NCBI RefSeq assembly: GCF_963920485.1
Contig: NZ_OY986431.1
Coordinates: forward strand, 1-64,000
Origin: Cyanobium usitatum str. Tous
Lineage (GTDB): Bacteria > Cyanobacteriota > Cyanobacteriia > PCC-6307 > Cyanobiaceae
DNA: 64,000 nt
Direction: 5' to 3'
This document shows positions 27,380 to 35,932 of the stretch, piece after piece. The notes below the pieces were generated by a model. It did not search any database, had not been told where the DNA came from, and was given only the letters and a program-made list of their open reading frames with translations. Both the position numbers and the translations under genes were made by a program. Positions within the stretch are counted from its first letter, which is position 1. Every line of letters begins with the position of its first letter.

Positions 27380-29722
27380 ATGTCCCTAGCCTGGGCCGAT
27401 TCCTTTACCTGCTTGGCCTTGCACTCGCTCCAGGAGCCGCCTCTGCTGGAGCCCCTCCTGCTGGAGATCGAGGGGATGAAGTGCGGCGGCTGCGTGCGGG
27501 CCGTGGAGCAGCGCCTGCTGGATCAGCCCGGGGTGCGCCAGGCCAGCGTCAACCTCTTGACCCGCACTGCCTGGGTCGATCTCGCCTCTGCGGAAGCGGA
27601 TCAAGCCAACCTGCTTGAGGCCTTGGCAGAGCTGGGTTTCCAGGCGCGGCTGCGCTCCAGTGAAGTCGAGTTGTCGAGTCGCCGGGAGCGTTTGCGTGCG
27701 CGCAGCTGGTGGCAGCAGTGGCGCCAGCTGGTGGTGGCCCTGGTGCTGCTGCTGGTGTCCGTGCTCGGCCATCTGCCAGGGGTAGGGCTAGGTGCCCTCT
27801 GGATTCACGCCTTGGTGGCCACTGCAGCCTTGGCAGGGCCCGGGCGGCCGATTTTGGTGCGGGGAATCCAGGGAGCCCTGGCCGGCTTGCCCAGCATGGA
27901 CACCTTGGTGGGACTGGGGGTGTTCAGCGCCTACGGGGCCAGCTTGGTGGCCTTCCTTTGGCCCCACACCGGCTGGCCTTGCTTTTTCAATGAGCCGGTG
28001 ATGCTGCTCGGCTTTGTGCTGCTGGGCCGCTTTTTGGAGGAACGGGCCCGCTTTCGCACCGGCCGTGCTCTCGAGCAGCTCGCTGAGCTCCAACCTGACA
28101 CCGCCCTGCTGCTGCTTGGCGATGGACCGCCGCGTCCGGTGCGGGTTGGCGGCCTGCGCCCCGGTGACCGCGTTCGGTTGCTGCCTGGAGACCGGGTGCC
28201 AGTTGATGGCGTGGTGCTGGAGGGCTGCTCGGCGGTGGATGTTTCAGGTCTTACCGGCGAACCGCTGCCCCTGCAGGCCGCTGCCGGCAGCGAGCTCGCC
28301 GCCGGCAGTCTCAATTTGGAAGCGCCCCTGGTGCTGGAGGTGAGTCGCCGTGGGGCCGATAGCGCCATTGCCCGGATCATCCATCTGGTGGAGCGGGCCC
28401 AGGCGCGTAAGGCGCCAATTCAGGCCCTCGTTGACCGGATCGCCGGGCGCTTCACCCTGGTGGTGCTGGCTTTAGCGGTGGCGACGCTGCTTTTTTGGTG
28501 GTTGGTAGGCACCCAGATCTGGCCCCAGGTGCTCAACTCCCCCCATGCGGCAGGTCACGCTGGCCATGGGGTGCTTGGCACCAGCGCCGAAACCCCATTT
28601 GCCCTGGCCCTGCAATTAGCAATTGCGGTGTTGGTCGTGGCCTGCCCCTGCGCCCTTGGCCTAGCTACCCCAACCGCCATCACGGTGGGCACGGGCAGGG
28701 CTGCCCGCGAGGGTTTGCTGTTTCGCGGTGGTGATGCGATTGAAACCGCGGCCCGGCTCCAGGCCGTGCTGTTCGATAAAACCGGCACTCTCACCCTGGG
28801 CCGTGCCTTGGTGGCGGCGGTGGAGCCCTTGGCTGATCTTGATGCCGATCGGCTGGTGCAACTGGCCGCCAGCCTTGAAGCGGGCAGTCGCCATCCCCTG
28901 GGCCAGGCCTTGCTGCAGGAAGCCCAAAGCCGTGATCTGGAGCTGTTTGAGCTGGGTGATTCCCACACCACGGCCGGTGAAGGCGTGGTGGGCTTGGTTG
29001 AGGGCAGGCGGTTGCGGGTTGGACGGCTGGCCTGGGTGGAACCGGCGCCCTCAGCCGCATTGCTGGCCCGCCAGGCTCTGCTCGAGTGTCAAGGGGCCAG
29101 CGTGCTGGCTGTGGCCGACGACCAGCTGGGCCTGCTGGGATTAATAGCAATCAATGATCAGCCCCGCCCGGACGCGGCGGCGGTGCTGGCAGCGTTGCGG
29201 GGCATGGATCTGGAGCTTGGCCTGCTCAGTGGCGATCGGCGTGAACCGGTGCAGCAGCTGGGCAGCAGGCTGGGTCTGAAGCCGGCGGAGCTGGCCTGGG
29301 AACTGCGGCCCGAGCAGAAGCTGGAGCGCATCCTGCAGCATCCGGCCTACGGCGCTCTGGCGATGGTGGGTGATGGCATCAACGACGCCCCGGCCCTGGC
29401 TGCGGCAGACCTTGGCATCGCCGTCGGCACGGGCACCCAGATCGCCCAGGACAGCGCCGATTTGGTGGTGATGGGCGAGCAGCTCGACGGCATTGTGCGG
29501 GCCCTGCTGCTGGCCCGCCGCACCATGGCCAAGGTGCGCCAAAACCTTGCTTGGGCCTTTGGTTACAACCTGATTGTGCTGCCGTTGGCGGCCGGTGTGT
29601 TGCTGCCGGGCTTTGGGGTATTGCTCACCCCGCCGCTGGCTGCCCTGCTGATGGCCCTGAGCTCGATCACGGTGGTAGCAAATGCCCTGTTGCTGCAGGA
29701 TGGCAGGGATGATGGGAGCTGA
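27380..29722 (+). CDS. Copper-transporting P1B-type ATPase
   Basis: A 780-residue heavy-metal ATPase. It has an N-terminal HMA domain with GMKCGGC, the transmembrane metal site CPC ([20 protein letters not shown]), the phosphorylation site [11 protein letters not shown], an HP motif in SRHPLGQAL and the hinge [20 protein letters not shown]. The CPC motif indicates Cu(I) transport. Cyanobacteria use CtaA and PacS to deliver copper to plastocyanin and cytochrome oxidase; which one this is cannot be fixed. A His-rich loop (HAAGHAGHG) lies between helices before the CPC helix. The ATG at 27380 is preferred; a GTG at 27362 is also in frame. Confidence 0.92.
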   Translation: MSLAWADSFTCLALHSLQEPPLLEPLLLEIEGMKCGGCVRAVEQRLLDQPGVRQASVNLLTRTAWVDLASAEADQANLLEALAELGFQARLRSSEVELSSRRERLRARSWWQQWRQLVVALVLLLVSVLGHLPGVGLGALWIHALVATAALAGPGRPILVRGIQGALAGLPSMDTLVGLGVFSAYGASLVAFLWPHTGWPCFFNEPVMLLGFVLLGRFLEERARFRTGRALEQLAELQPDTALLLLGDGPPRPVRVGGLRPGDRVRLLPGDRVPVDGVVLEGCSAVDVSGLTGEPLPLQAAAGSELAAGSLNLEAPLVLEVSRRGADSAIARIIHLVERAQARKAPIQALVDRIAGRFTLVVLALAVATLLFWWLVGTQIWPQVLNSPHAAGHAGHGVLGTSAETPFALALQLAIAVLVVACPCALGLATPTAITVGTGRAAREGLLFRGGDAIETAARLQAVLFDKTGTLTLGRALVAAVEPLADLDADRLVQLAASLEAGSRHPLGQALLQEAQSRDLELFELGDSHTTAGEGVVGLVEGRRLRVGRLAWVEPAPSAALLARQALLECQGASVLAVADDQLGLLGLIAINDQPRPDAAAVLAALRGMDLELGLLSGDRREPVQQLGSRLGLKPAELAWELRPEQKLERILQHPAYGALAMVGDGINDAPALAAADLGIAVGTGTQIAQDSADLVVMGEQLDGIVRALLLARRTMAKVRQNLAWAFGYNLIVLPLAAGVLLPGFGVLLTPPLAALLMALSSITVVANALLLQDGRDDGS

Positions 29723-30392
29723 TTTCCAGGTGTCAGCGCCGGCGGTGGCTCCCCGGGGCAGGTTTGTGGTGCTTGAGGGCATCGATGGCTGCGGCAAGAG
29801 CACCCAGATCGAGGCTCTGCGCCGCTGGTTGCCCACCAGTGGCTTGCTGGCAACCGGCGCCGAGCTGCTGGTGACCAGGGAGCCGGGCGGCACTGCCCTG
29901 GGGGCCGCCCTGCGCCAGCTGCTGCTGCACCCCCCGGGTGAGGCGGCGCCGGAGCCAATGGCCGAGCTGCTGCTCTATGCCGCCGACCGGGCCCAGCATG
30001 TGGAGCAGTGCATTCGGCCGGCTCTGGCAGCCGGCCATTGGGTGCTGAGCGATCGCTATAGCGGCTCTACGGCGGCCTATCAGGGCTATGGCCGCGGCCT
30101 CGACCTGGCCCGTATCGCCCAGCTGGAGGAGCTCGCTACAGGAGGTCTGGCCCCCGATCTCACCCTGTGGCTGGAGTTGCCCCTGGCCGAATCCCTGCGC
30201 CGCCGCGGTGAGCGCACTGCCGACCGCATCGAGGCCAGCGGCGAGGCTTTTCTGCAGCGGGTTATCGATGGTTTTGCGGAATTGGGGGCTGCGCAGGGCT
30301 GGCGGCGGGTTGATGCCACCGGGGCACCGCAGCAGGTGGCGGCAGCCTGCTGCGGCTTGCTGACCGAGCTTGCGGCTGGTTCGCCCCCATGA
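29709..30392 (+). CDS. tmk: Thymidylate kinase
   Basis: A 227-residue dTMP kinase. P-loop VVLEGIDGCGKSTQIEALRR, TREPGGTALGAALRQLL and the DRYSGSTAAYQGYGRGLDL region are all present. The start is taken at ATG 29709 (CAGG upstream), 14 bp inside the end of the copper ATPase gene; ATGs at 29682 and 29700 are alternatives. The stop overlaps the holB start by 4 bp (ATGA). The tmk-holB pairing is widespread in bacteria. Confidence 0.94.
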   Translation: MMGADFQVSAPAVAPRGRFVVLEGIDGCGKSTQIEALRRWLPTSGLLATGAELLVTREPGGTALGAALRQLLLHPPGEAAPEPMAELLLYAADRAQHVEQCIRPALAAGHWVLSDRYSGSTAAYQGYGRGLDLARIAQLEELATGGLAPDLTLWLELPLAESLRRRGERTADRIEASGEAFLQRVIDGFAELGAAQGWRRVDATGAPQQVAAACCGLLTELAAGSPP

Positions 30393-31339
30393 CGGCCCTG
30401 TTTGAAGACCTGCTTGGTCAGACCAGGGCCGTAGCCCTGCTTGAGGCCTCCTTGGTTAAGGGGCGGCTGGCGCCGGCCTATCTGTTTGCCGGCCCAGATG
30501 GCGTCGGGAGGCGGTTGGCGGCCTTGCGCTTTTTGGAGGGTGTGCTGGCAGGGCTTCAGGGCGATGCCGGTATCCGCCGGCGTCTGCAGGAGGGAAACCA
30601 CCCGGATCTGCTCTGGGTCGAGCCCACCTATCAGGACAAAGGCCAGTTGGTGCCGGCTTCCAAGGCCGAGGAGCTGGGCTTGGCGCGGCGGGCTGCACCC
30701 CAGCTGCGGCTTGAGCAGATTCGCGACGTTTCGCGCTTTTTATCCCGCCGGGCCGTGGAAGCCAGGGGCTGTGTGGTGGTGCTGGAGCATGCCGAGGCGA
30801 TGGCCGAGGGTGCAGCCAATGCCTTGCTCAAAACCCTGGAAGAGCCTGGCGAGGGCCTGCTGATCCTGATCGCGGCGACGCCAGAGCAGCTGCTCACCAC
30901 GATTCGCTCCCGTTGCCAGCAGATCCCCTTCACCCGGCTCAGCTCCGAGCAGCTGGCGGTGGTGCTGGAGCGCTGCGGTGAGCCCGCCCCAACGGCCGAT
31001 CCCCCTGAACTGCTGGAGCTGGCTGCAGGTTCGCCGGGGGCCCTGCTGCGTTGCCGCCAGGCCTGGGCAGACCTGCCTGAGGGGCTGGCGGCGAGGTTGC
31101 TGGATTTGGCAGCAGCTGCAGAGCCCCTGCAGGCCCTGGCCCTGGCAAGGGATCTGGCCGAGGCCCTCGATGCTGAACAACAGCTATGGCTGCTTGGCTG
31201 GTGGCAGCTGGCGTTATGGCGGCGGCAGGCCCCGGTGGCCCAGCTCCAGCGCCTGGAGCGCCTGCGCAGCCAGCTGCGCGCCTACGTGCAGCCGCGGCTG
31301 GCCTGGGAAGTGGCTCTACTCGAGTTGGCTGGGATCTGA
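30389..31339 (+). CDS. holB: DNA polymerase III subunit delta'
   Basis: A 316-residue AAA+ clamp-loader subunit. It begins FEDLLGQTRAVALLEASLVK; the Walker A equivalent is FAGPDGVGRRLAALRFL, where the catalytic Lys-Ser/Thr is replaced by Arg-Arg, consistent with the non-ATPase delta' role. The sensor-1 region ANALLKTLEEPGEGLLILIA and the SRC-type TTIRSRCQQIPFTRL (arginine finger) are present. It is coupled to tmk by ATGA. The stop abuts the convergent rpaA stop with no spacer. Confidence 0.9.
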   Translation: MTALFEDLLGQTRAVALLEASLVKGRLAPAYLFAGPDGVGRRLAALRFLEGVLAGLQGDAGIRRRLQEGNHPDLLWVEPTYQDKGQLVPASKAEELGLARRAAPQLRLEQIRDVSRFLSRRAVEARGCVVVLEHAEAMAEGAANALLKTLEEPGEGLLILIAATPEQLLTTIRSRCQQIPFTRLSSEQLAVVLERCGEPAPTADPPELLELAAGSPGALLRCRQAWADLPEGLAARLLDLAAAAEPLQALALARDLAEALDAEQQLWLLGWWQLALWRRQAPVAQLQRLERLRSQLRAYVQPRLAWEVALLELAGI

Positions 31340-32065
31340 TCAGCTGGCCTGGGCTTGGCGTTCGCTGGGTAGCTCCAGGCAGTAGCCGGCGCCGTACACC
31401 GTTTTGATGAAGCGGGGTTTGCGGGGATCGGGCTCGAGCTTGGTGCGTAGGTGGCGCACGTGCACCCTGATGGTCTCGATGTCGTCGTCAGGTTCGTAGC
31501 CCCACACCTCCTTGAGGATCAGGGAAGGGGCCACGGTTTGGCCGTGGCGCTGCAGCAGGCAGTGCAGCAGTTCGAATTCCAGGTGGGTGAGGCGCACCGG
31601 CTCGTCAAACCAGATGGCTTCAAAGCGCTCCGGCACCAGGGTGATGCAGCCGTAGCTGAGGATTTCGTTGTGCTTGGTGGAGAGGGGGGCATGGTCGCTG
31701 CGGCGCAGCAGCGCCTTAACCCGCACCATCAACTCCTCGAGATCGAAGGGCTTGGGGAGATAGTCGTCGGCGCCGGAATTGAAACCGCTCACCTTGTCTT
31801 TGATGCTGCCGAGGGCCGTGAGCATCAGGATCGGGATCTTGGCTGTCCGCTCATCGCGCCGTAGGCGCTGGCAGAGGGTGAGGCCATCCACCTTGGGCAG
31901 CATCAGATCCAGCAGGATCAGGTCAGGGCTGTATTGCAGGGCAAGGGCCTGGCCCTTGATGCCGTCTTCGGCTCGCTGTACGTCGAAGCCGCCATGCTCC
32001 AGGTGGCCTGCCACCAGCTCGCGCATGTCGCTGTCGTCTTCGATCAGCAGGATGCAAGGCTTCAT
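31340..32065 (-). CDS. rpaA: OmpR-type response regulator RpaA
   Basis: This 241-residue response regulator is the principal output of the circadian clock (SasA/CikA) and controls class 1 and 2 gene expression and phycobilisome coupling. The receiver starts [20 protein letters not shown], with the phospho-Asp in [17 protein letters not shown]. The RpaA-specific [20 protein letters not shown] and the winged helix [20 protein letters not shown] are near-identical to known RpaA. The ATG at 32065 gives the normal N-terminus; a further ATG at 32110 adds 15 residues of low-complexity sequence. It converges on holB. Confidence 0.95.
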   Translation of the reverse strand: MKPCILLIEDDSDMRELVAGHLEHGGFDVQRAEDGIKGQALALQYSPDLILLDLMLPKVDGLTLCQRLRRDERTAKIPILMLTALGSIKDKVSGFNSGADDYLPKPFDLEELMVRVKALLRRSDHAPLSTKHNEILSYGCITLVPERFEAIWFDEPVRLTHLEFELLHCLLQRHGQTVAPSLILKEVWGYEPDDDIETIRVHVRHLRTKLEPDPRKPRFIKTVYGAGYCLELPSERQAQAS

Positions 32066-32306
32066 GGAATGAGGTGGTGGAGCAATCGCTACTGCCGCAG
32101 CGAACTTCATCGCATTTTCTCCGTTTTTGCCCGAAAGGGCGAGCTCCGGCGCTGATTTAAGGCTTGCTGAAACGATTTTTTTGGGCTGATCGAGCCGGAT
32201 CGCACTCTTTCGCCTGACTCAGGCCAATGGCGGCAAGCCCTGAAGCTTTTATCTCCGGCCAGAATCCTCAGGATTTCTTCCTGGTTTTTGTTGTGGCAAG
32301 GCCATT
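32066..32306. other. rpaA upstream region; no gene seen
   Basis: About 240 bp between rpaA and the tRNA-Asn terminator hold no convincing ORF. They contain a small hairpin GCCC-GAAA-GGGC at 32129-32140, within 65-75 bp upstream of the rpaA start, and a T-rich stretch near 32177-32183. I could not define -10/-35 elements for rpaA with confidence. The length suggests a leader or promoter region, as expected for a clock regulator. Confidence 0.5.
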
Positions 32307-32336
32307 AAAAAACCGCAACCCGAGGGCTGCGGTTTT
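32307..32336 (-). terminator. Intrinsic terminator downstream of tRNA-Asn
   Basis: On the minus strand, AAAACCGCA (32336-32328) pairs with TGCGGTTTT (32317-32309), with an inner GC-rich stem and a terminal T-run. It begins 10 bases after the tRNA 3' end. It ends tRNA-Asn transcription before the rpaA promoter region. Confidence 0.85.
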
Positions 32337-32345
32337 GTGAATAAG

Positions 32346-32417
<72 letters not shown>

Positions 32418-32446
32418 ATAAGCCGGATCAAACCGGTTCGAAGACC

Positions 32447-33130
32447 TTACCCTTCGGCCCTGCCGCCCTGCAAGGGGGCCAGGCGCTGGGCTAGCTGCTG
32501 TCCGTTCTGCCAGCTCCCCACGGAGCCGTGCTCCATCAAGGCGGCGCCATCGCAGTGCTGCAGCTCCTCAAGCCTATGGGTGATCCAAAGGGCAGTGAGT
32601 GGGGCTGCGGGCCGGTGGGTTAGCTGCCAGAGCAACTGCAAAACACCTCTTTGGCTGTCGGGGTCTAGCAGCGCTGTTGGTTCATCAAGCAGCACTAGAT
32701 CAGCGTCGCTCGCCAGGGCGCCGGCTATGGCCAAGCGCTGCTTCTGGCCGCCGCTGAGGGTGTGGATTGGCCGCTCTTCAAAACCGCCTAAACCCACTTG
32801 GACAAGGGATTGGGCGACTCTCGAGCGCCGCGCATCACCGCCTAATTCTGCTGGTAAGCCTAGTTGCAGGTCGCTGGCGCAGCTGGGCAGCAGCAGCTGA
32901 TGGTCTGGGTTTTGAAAAACGAGTGCGGCCTTGCCGGCAGCGTGGATGCGGCCGCTGCGGGGCTCCAGTAGGCCGGCGATCAATCGCAGCAAGGTGCTCT
33001 TGCCGCTGCCATTGGTGCCCACCAGCATCCATAGCCCTGGCCTCGGGATCTGCAGGGTGCAGTGGCGCAGGGCTGGGCGGCCGTTGGGCCAGGCGAAGCT
33101 CAGGCGCTCAACGGTGAGAGGAGGGGTCAT
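32447..33130 (-). CDS. ABC transporter ATP-binding protein (ECF/CbiO-like)
   Basis: A 227-residue single-domain ATPase. Walker A VGTNGSGKSTLLRLIAGLLE, Q-loop VFQNPDHQLLLPS, signature TLSGGQKQRLAIAGALASDA, Walker B LVLLDEPTALLD and H-loop WITHRLEEL are complete. The QNPDxQ form of the Q-loop is typical of energy-coupling-factor and CbiO ATPases importing vitamins or metals. No permease or substrate-binding gene is adjacent, so substrate and partners must be elsewhere. It lies downstream of a small conserved hypothetical gene. Confidence 0.88.
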   Translation of the reverse strand: MTPPLTVERLSFAWPNGRPALRHCTLQIPRPGLWMLVGTNGSGKSTLLRLIAGLLEPRSGRIHAAGKAALVFQNPDHQLLLPSCASDLQLGLPAELGGDARRSRVAQSLVQVGLGGFEERPIHTLSGGQKQRLAIAGALASDADLVLLDEPTALLDPDSQRGVLQLLWQLTHRPAAPLTALWITHRLEELQHCDGAALMEHGSVGSWQNGQQLAQRLAPLQGGRAEG

Positions 33131-33163
33131 GACCGGTTGGCTCCAGCGCGATGCCGTGGCAGC

Positions 33164-33427
33164 TCAGCTGTCGAAGCTGAAACCGGGGCGCTTGCCGCCG
33201 CTACCTGTGGCTGATTTCTCGTACAGCTGCACTGCCACCACTTCACTGCAAAGCAAGGTGATGCGCTTGTCCTCCTCCTTCTCGCAGGTGAGTTCCAGCA
33301 GACGGGGGCCATCGCCTTCGAGGACCTGCCGCACCTGGTTGTAGAGGGCCTGGGCATCGTTCAGCTCCTTGCGCTGAACAGCGACAGGCATGGGGCTGAG
33401 CTTGAGGGAGAGCTCGACTACGTACAT
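33164..33427 (-). CDS. Conserved cyanobacterial hypothetical protein
   Basis: An 87-residue soluble protein starting [20 protein letters not shown], followed by the helix [19 protein letters not shown], a strand segment ([20 protein letters not shown]) and a Gly-rich tail ([11 protein letters not shown]). I recognise it as a widespread picocyanobacterial protein without assigned function. The start at ATG 33427 drops a non-conserved 23-residue extension. It is upstream of the ECF-type ATPase on the same strand and divergent from psbD. Confidence 0.8.
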   Translation of the reverse strand: MYVVELSLKLSPMPVAVQRKELNDAQALYNQVRQVLEGDGPRLLELTCEKEEDKRITLLCSEVVAVQLYEKSATGSGGKRPGFSFDS

Positions 33428-33569
33428 GGATGGGGGTTGGGCTGGCCCCACTGTGGCGAATCCCGTCCCCCATGGTGCAAGACGCGACTTGGGCAAAACG
33501 CAACTGGCGACCCCTAGGTAAATCTGCTCAGCGTTGCCGTGGGCCTGCGCACCTGGCGGTTACGACCCG

Positions 33570-33575
33570 TAGTAT
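33570..33575 (+). promoter_or_regulatory. psbD: Likely -10 element of psbD
   Basis: TAGTAT at 33570-33575 stands 30 bases before the psbD ATG and would give a 5' leader of roughly 24 bases. No clear TTGACA-like -35 is visible 17 bases upstream. I looked for the HLR1 direct repeat (TTACAN-type) bound by RpaB and found only GTTAC at 33559-33563 and TGTAAC at 33581-33586 in inverted orientation. Confidence 0.4.
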
Positions 33576-33605
33576 TCCCGTGTAACGCTTCATGAAGCCG
33601 CTCTC

Positions 33606-34661
33606 ATGACGATCGCCTTAGGCCGCGCGCCGCAGCGGGGATGGTTCGACATCCTCGATGACTGGCTCAAGCGCGACCGCTTCGTATTTGTGGGGTGGTC
33701 TGGTCTGCTCCTGTTCCCCACGGCCTATTTGGCCCTGGGTGGCTGGCTCACTGGCACCACCTTTGTCACTTCCTGGTACACCCACGGAATTGCCAGCTCC
33801 TACCTGGAGGGCTGCAACTTCCTCACCGCCGCCGTCAGCACCCCTGCTGACGCCATGGGCCACAGCTTGCTGTTGCTCTGGGGCCCAGAAGCCCAGGGCG
33901 ACTTTGTGCGCTGGTGTCAGCTCGGTGGCCTCTGGCCCTTCGTGGCCCTGCACGGCGCCTTTGCTCTGATCGGCTTCATGCTGCGTCAGTTCGAGATTGC
34001 CCGCTTGGTGGGCATCCGTCCTTACAACGCCATCGCCTTCTCAGGCCCGATTGCGGTGTTCGTCAGTGTTTTCCTGATGTACCCCCTCGGTCAGAGCAGC
34101 TGGTTCTTTGCTCCCTCCTTTGGTGTGGCTGCAATTTTCCGCTTCCTGCTCTTCCTGCAGGGCTTCCACAACTGGACGCTCAACCCCTTCCACATGATGG
34201 GAGTGGCCGGCATCCTCGGCGGTGCTCTGCTGTGCGCCATCCACGGCGCCACGGTGGAAAACACCCTGTTCGAGGACAGCGACCAATCGAACACCTTCAA
34301 GGCGTTCGAGCCCACCCAGGAAGAGGAGACCTACTCAATGGTCACCGCCAACCGCTTCTGGAGCCAGATCTTCGGGATCGCCTTCTCCAACAAGCGCTGG
34401 CTGCACTTCTTCATGCTGTTTGTGCCGGTGATGGGTCTTTGGACCAGCAGCATCGGCATCATCGGCCTGGCCCTCAACCTGCGCGCCTATGACTTCGTGT
34501 CCCAGGAGATCCGCGCCGCTGAGGACCCTGAATTTGAAACCTTCTACACCAAGAACATCTTGCTGAATGAAGGTCTGCGTGCCTGGATGGCACCGGCTGA
34601 CCAGCCGCATGAAAACTTCGTCTTCCCTGAAGAGGTTCTGCCCCGCGGCAACGCTCTTTAA
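33606..34661 (+). CDS. psbD: Photosystem II D2 protein
   Basis: This 351-residue PSII reaction-centre protein binds P680 chlorophyll, pheophytin, QA and non-heme iron. The typical N-terminus [20 protein letters not shown], five transmembrane helices, ligand-bearing FNLWGP-equivalent [20 protein letters not shown], and [20 protein letters not shown] with the following [13 protein letters not shown] are all present. In cyanobacteria one psbD overlaps psbC; here no psbC follows and a strong terminator lies 35 bp after the stop, so this is the solo second copy (psbDII type), usually high-light induced. Confidence 0.97.
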   Translation: MTIALGRAPQRGWFDILDDWLKRDRFVFVGWSGLLLFPTAYLALGGWLTGTTFVTSWYTHGIASSYLEGCNFLTAAVSTPADAMGHSLLLLWGPEAQGDFVRWCQLGGLWPFVALHGAFALIGFMLRQFEIARLVGIRPYNAIAFSGPIAVFVSVFLMYPLGQSSWFFAPSFGVAAIFRFLLFLQGFHNWTLNPFHMMGVAGILGGALLCAIHGATVENTLFEDSDQSNTFKAFEPTQEEETYSMVTANRFWSQIFGIAFSNKRWLHFFMLFVPVMGLWTSSIGIIGLALNLRAYDFVSQEIRAAEDPEFETFYTKNILLNEGLRAWMAPADQPHENFVFPEEVLPRGNAL

Positions 34662-34695
34662 GAGATCAGCTTCAATACTGTTAACTCAGCTTCTG

Positions 34696-34720
34696 GCGCC
34701 CCGAATGGGGCGCTTTTTTT
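34696..34720 (+). terminator. Intrinsic terminator of psbD
   Basis: A 7-bp GC-rich stem GCGCCCC (34696-34702) / GGGGCGC (34707-34713) with GAAT loop is followed by seven T (34714-34720). The T-run overlaps the stop codon of the convergent hydroxylase gene (34719-34721), so the two convergent units are packed without spacer. Confidence 0.95.
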
Positions 34721-35531
34721 ATGGCTTAATTGTCTTGGCTGCAAATTTCTGCCAGAAGCTGCGTTCAGCAGCTTTCTGCTTTGCATTGGCCTCTCGCAGG
34801 ATGGGGGCTAGCGCAGCTAAATTCAGCACCCATCGATTCAGGCTGTGAAGCGGCCAGCGCAGCGGCCGCTCGAAGTCCACGAAAAGTACAACCCTGTACC
34901 CATCTGTGTTATTCCAAACCTGGTGGTTGTAGGTGTCATCAAAAACCAGGCACCGTCCCTCTTGCCACGTGTGAACCTGATCAGCAATGCGGATGCGGCA
35001 TCGCTTCCGAGGTTCTGGCACTATCAGGCCAAGGTGCATGCGGAGCACCCCTGCCCACGCACCCCGGTGGGGGGGGATCTTCTTTCGGGGTGAAAGGATT
35101 GAGAAGAAAGCAGTAGTGCAACCTGGAATCACTGCCAGAACGCGCATGGTCTCTGGGCAGCGCCTGGCATTTTCGCTGCAGTTCATTCCCACACCTTTTA
35201 GGAAGAATGTTTTCCAATGGTCATCCTTCTGGATGCCGCCCACTTCCCGCAGGATGTCCTGGAAATTCGGCATCCCCTCCCGGTATGCCATCACCGCATC
35301 CAGTTCGCGGCGCACGTTGTGCCAGCTGGCCTCCACTTCGCTAATCCAGCTGAATTGTTCAGTGGCAAACACAGGTTGATCTCCGTGGATCGAGAAATGG
35401 CACACCAGTTTCTCCAGTTCTCCATGGATCCAGCGGCGTAGGCGTCTCCGCTGGCTGCGGGCCGGCGAGGTCCAGCGCCGTCTGGCCAGATGCTCAGGTC
35501 TGCTGGTTGGGGAGTGGTCGGACCCATCCAT
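34719..35531 (-). CDS. Aspartyl/asparaginyl beta-hydroxylase family protein
   Basis: A 270-residue Fe(II)/2-oxoglutarate-dependent dioxygenase-like protein. The metal site is visible as PHRGAWAGVLRMHLGLIVPE (first His) and CLVFDDTYNHQVWNNTD (second His), with the substrate-anchoring Arg in GYRVVLFVDFERP. Bacterial relatives include LpxO, which hydroxylates lipid A acyl chains, and small-molecule hydroxylases; the substrate is unknown. The N-terminal ~40 residues are Arg/Ser-rich. The ATG at 35531 is preferred to an upstream start at 35609. It lies between solo psbD and the porin. Confidence 0.85.
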   Translation of the reverse strand: MDGSDHSPTSRPEHLARRRWTSPARSQRRRLRRWIHGELEKLVCHFSIHGDQPVFATEQFSWISEVEASWHNVRRELDAVMAYREGMPNFQDILREVGGIQKDDHWKTFFLKGVGMNCSENARRCPETMRVLAVIPGCTTAFFSILSPRKKIPPHRGAWAGVLRMHLGLIVPEPRKRCRIRIADQVHTWQEGRCLVFDDTYNHQVWNNTDGYRVVLFVDFERPLRWPLHSLNRWVLNLAALAPILREANAKQKAAERSFWQKFAAKTIKP

Positions 35532-35602
35532 TCGTCTTGACTGGAATTTGTGTGCTCTCGAGCGTATGAAAGGGGCTCTCAGCTTTGGGCCTTTCCCCCC
35601 TA

Positions 35603-35617
35603 GGATCAATTCGATCC
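35603..35617. promoter_or_regulatory. Small inverted repeat in the divergent hydroxylase/mini-gene region
   Basis: GGATC-AATTC-GATCC is a 5-bp palindromic arm pair in the 96 bp between the divergent hydroxylase start and the small ORF at 35628. It could be an operator for either side. No family is recognised. Confidence 0.35.
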
Positions 35618-35627
35618 GTCAGCAGTG

Positions 35628-35753
35628 ATGTGGCATCCCGTTCCGGCGGGAGCCGAAGGCATCGCCGGCTGGCTCCAATCCCCCCAGGAGGAGGTGCCCG
35701 TGAGTTCCAGTTACTTAAACCAGGGTCTGCTGATCGCGGAGAACGCCATCTAG
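35628..35753 (+). CDS. Possible small protein (41 codons; internal 17-codon start)
   Basis: The ATG at 35628 opens a 41-codon frame ending TAG at 35753. Within it a GTG at 35700 is preceded by AGGAGGAGG (35686-35694), a far better ribosome-binding site, and would give the 17-residue peptide MSSSYLNQGLLIAENAI. No membrane helix and no recognised family. A strong terminator follows at 35786, so this is a self-contained transcription unit. The layout recalls picocyanobacterial leader RNAs with short downstream peptides (glutamine-II or 'downstream-peptide' RNAs), but I did not find that riboswitch core. It could equally be a non-coding RNA. Confidence 0.4.
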   Translation: MWHPVPAGAEGIAGWLQSPQEEVPVSSSYLNQGLLIAENAI

Positions 35754-35785
35754 CTGGTTTCGCGGCTGATTGCGGCCCGGCGAGA

Positions 35786-35825
35786 GCCCCCGGCGAGCCC
35801 TGTGTCCGCCGGGGGCATCGTTTTT
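35786..35825 (+). terminator. Intrinsic terminator of the small unit upstream of the porin
   Basis: A perfect 10-bp stem (35786-35795 with 35807-35816; GCCCCCGGCG) with an 11-base loop is followed by ATCG and five T. It lies 33 bp after the TAG of the mini-ORF and about 108 bp before the porin ATG, so it separates the two units or acts as an attenuator ahead of the porin. Confidence 0.93.
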
Positions 35826-35898
35826 GGAAGCAGGTGTCATTGTGTGCACTGGCACATCCGGTGGTGCGGCAGGCGTGATACCGGGTGAGTATGGGAAA

Positions 35899-35911
35899 GG
35901 CGCATCGCGCC
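35899..35911 (+). other. Small hairpin in the porin 5' UTR
   Basis: GGCGC-ATC-GCGCC forms a tight 5-bp hairpin ending 6 bases before the GTGTGAGGAA segment. It would leave the ribosome-binding region single-stranded and accessible. Confidence 0.6.
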
Positions 35912-35917
35912 AATCTC

Positions 35918-35927
35918 GTGTGAGGAA
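35918..35927 (+). promoter_or_regulatory. Porin ribosome-binding region matching the Yfr1 sRNA target
   Basis: GTGTGAGGAA contains the Shine-Dalgarno GAGGAA, five bases before the porin ATG. Its first nine bases are the exact complement of the UCCUCACAC core of the cyanobacterial sRNA Yfr1. Yfr1 is known to bind porin mRNAs of Prochlorococcus at such sites and block translation. The match is direct sequence; regulation here is inferred. Confidence 0.75.
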
Positions 35928-35932
35928 CACCC

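Noticed and set aside
30389-31339. Degenerate Walker A in HolB as a sign of a broken gene
   Set aside because: Loss of the P-loop Lys is normal for delta' subunits, and the rest of the protein is intact.
33428-33605. RpaB-binding HLR1 site upstream of psbD
   Set aside because: Only one GTTAC and one inverted TGTAAC are present; the required direct repeat with 4-base spacing is absent.
34662-34720. psbC after psbD
   Set aside because: No psbC frame overlaps or follows; a terminator comes immediately.
35628-35753. Assignment of this leader as a glutamine-II (downstream-peptide) riboswitch
   Set aside because: The arrangement fits, but I could not find the conserved CGGAAGUA-type core or a matching closing helix by eye, so I report only an unassigned unit.
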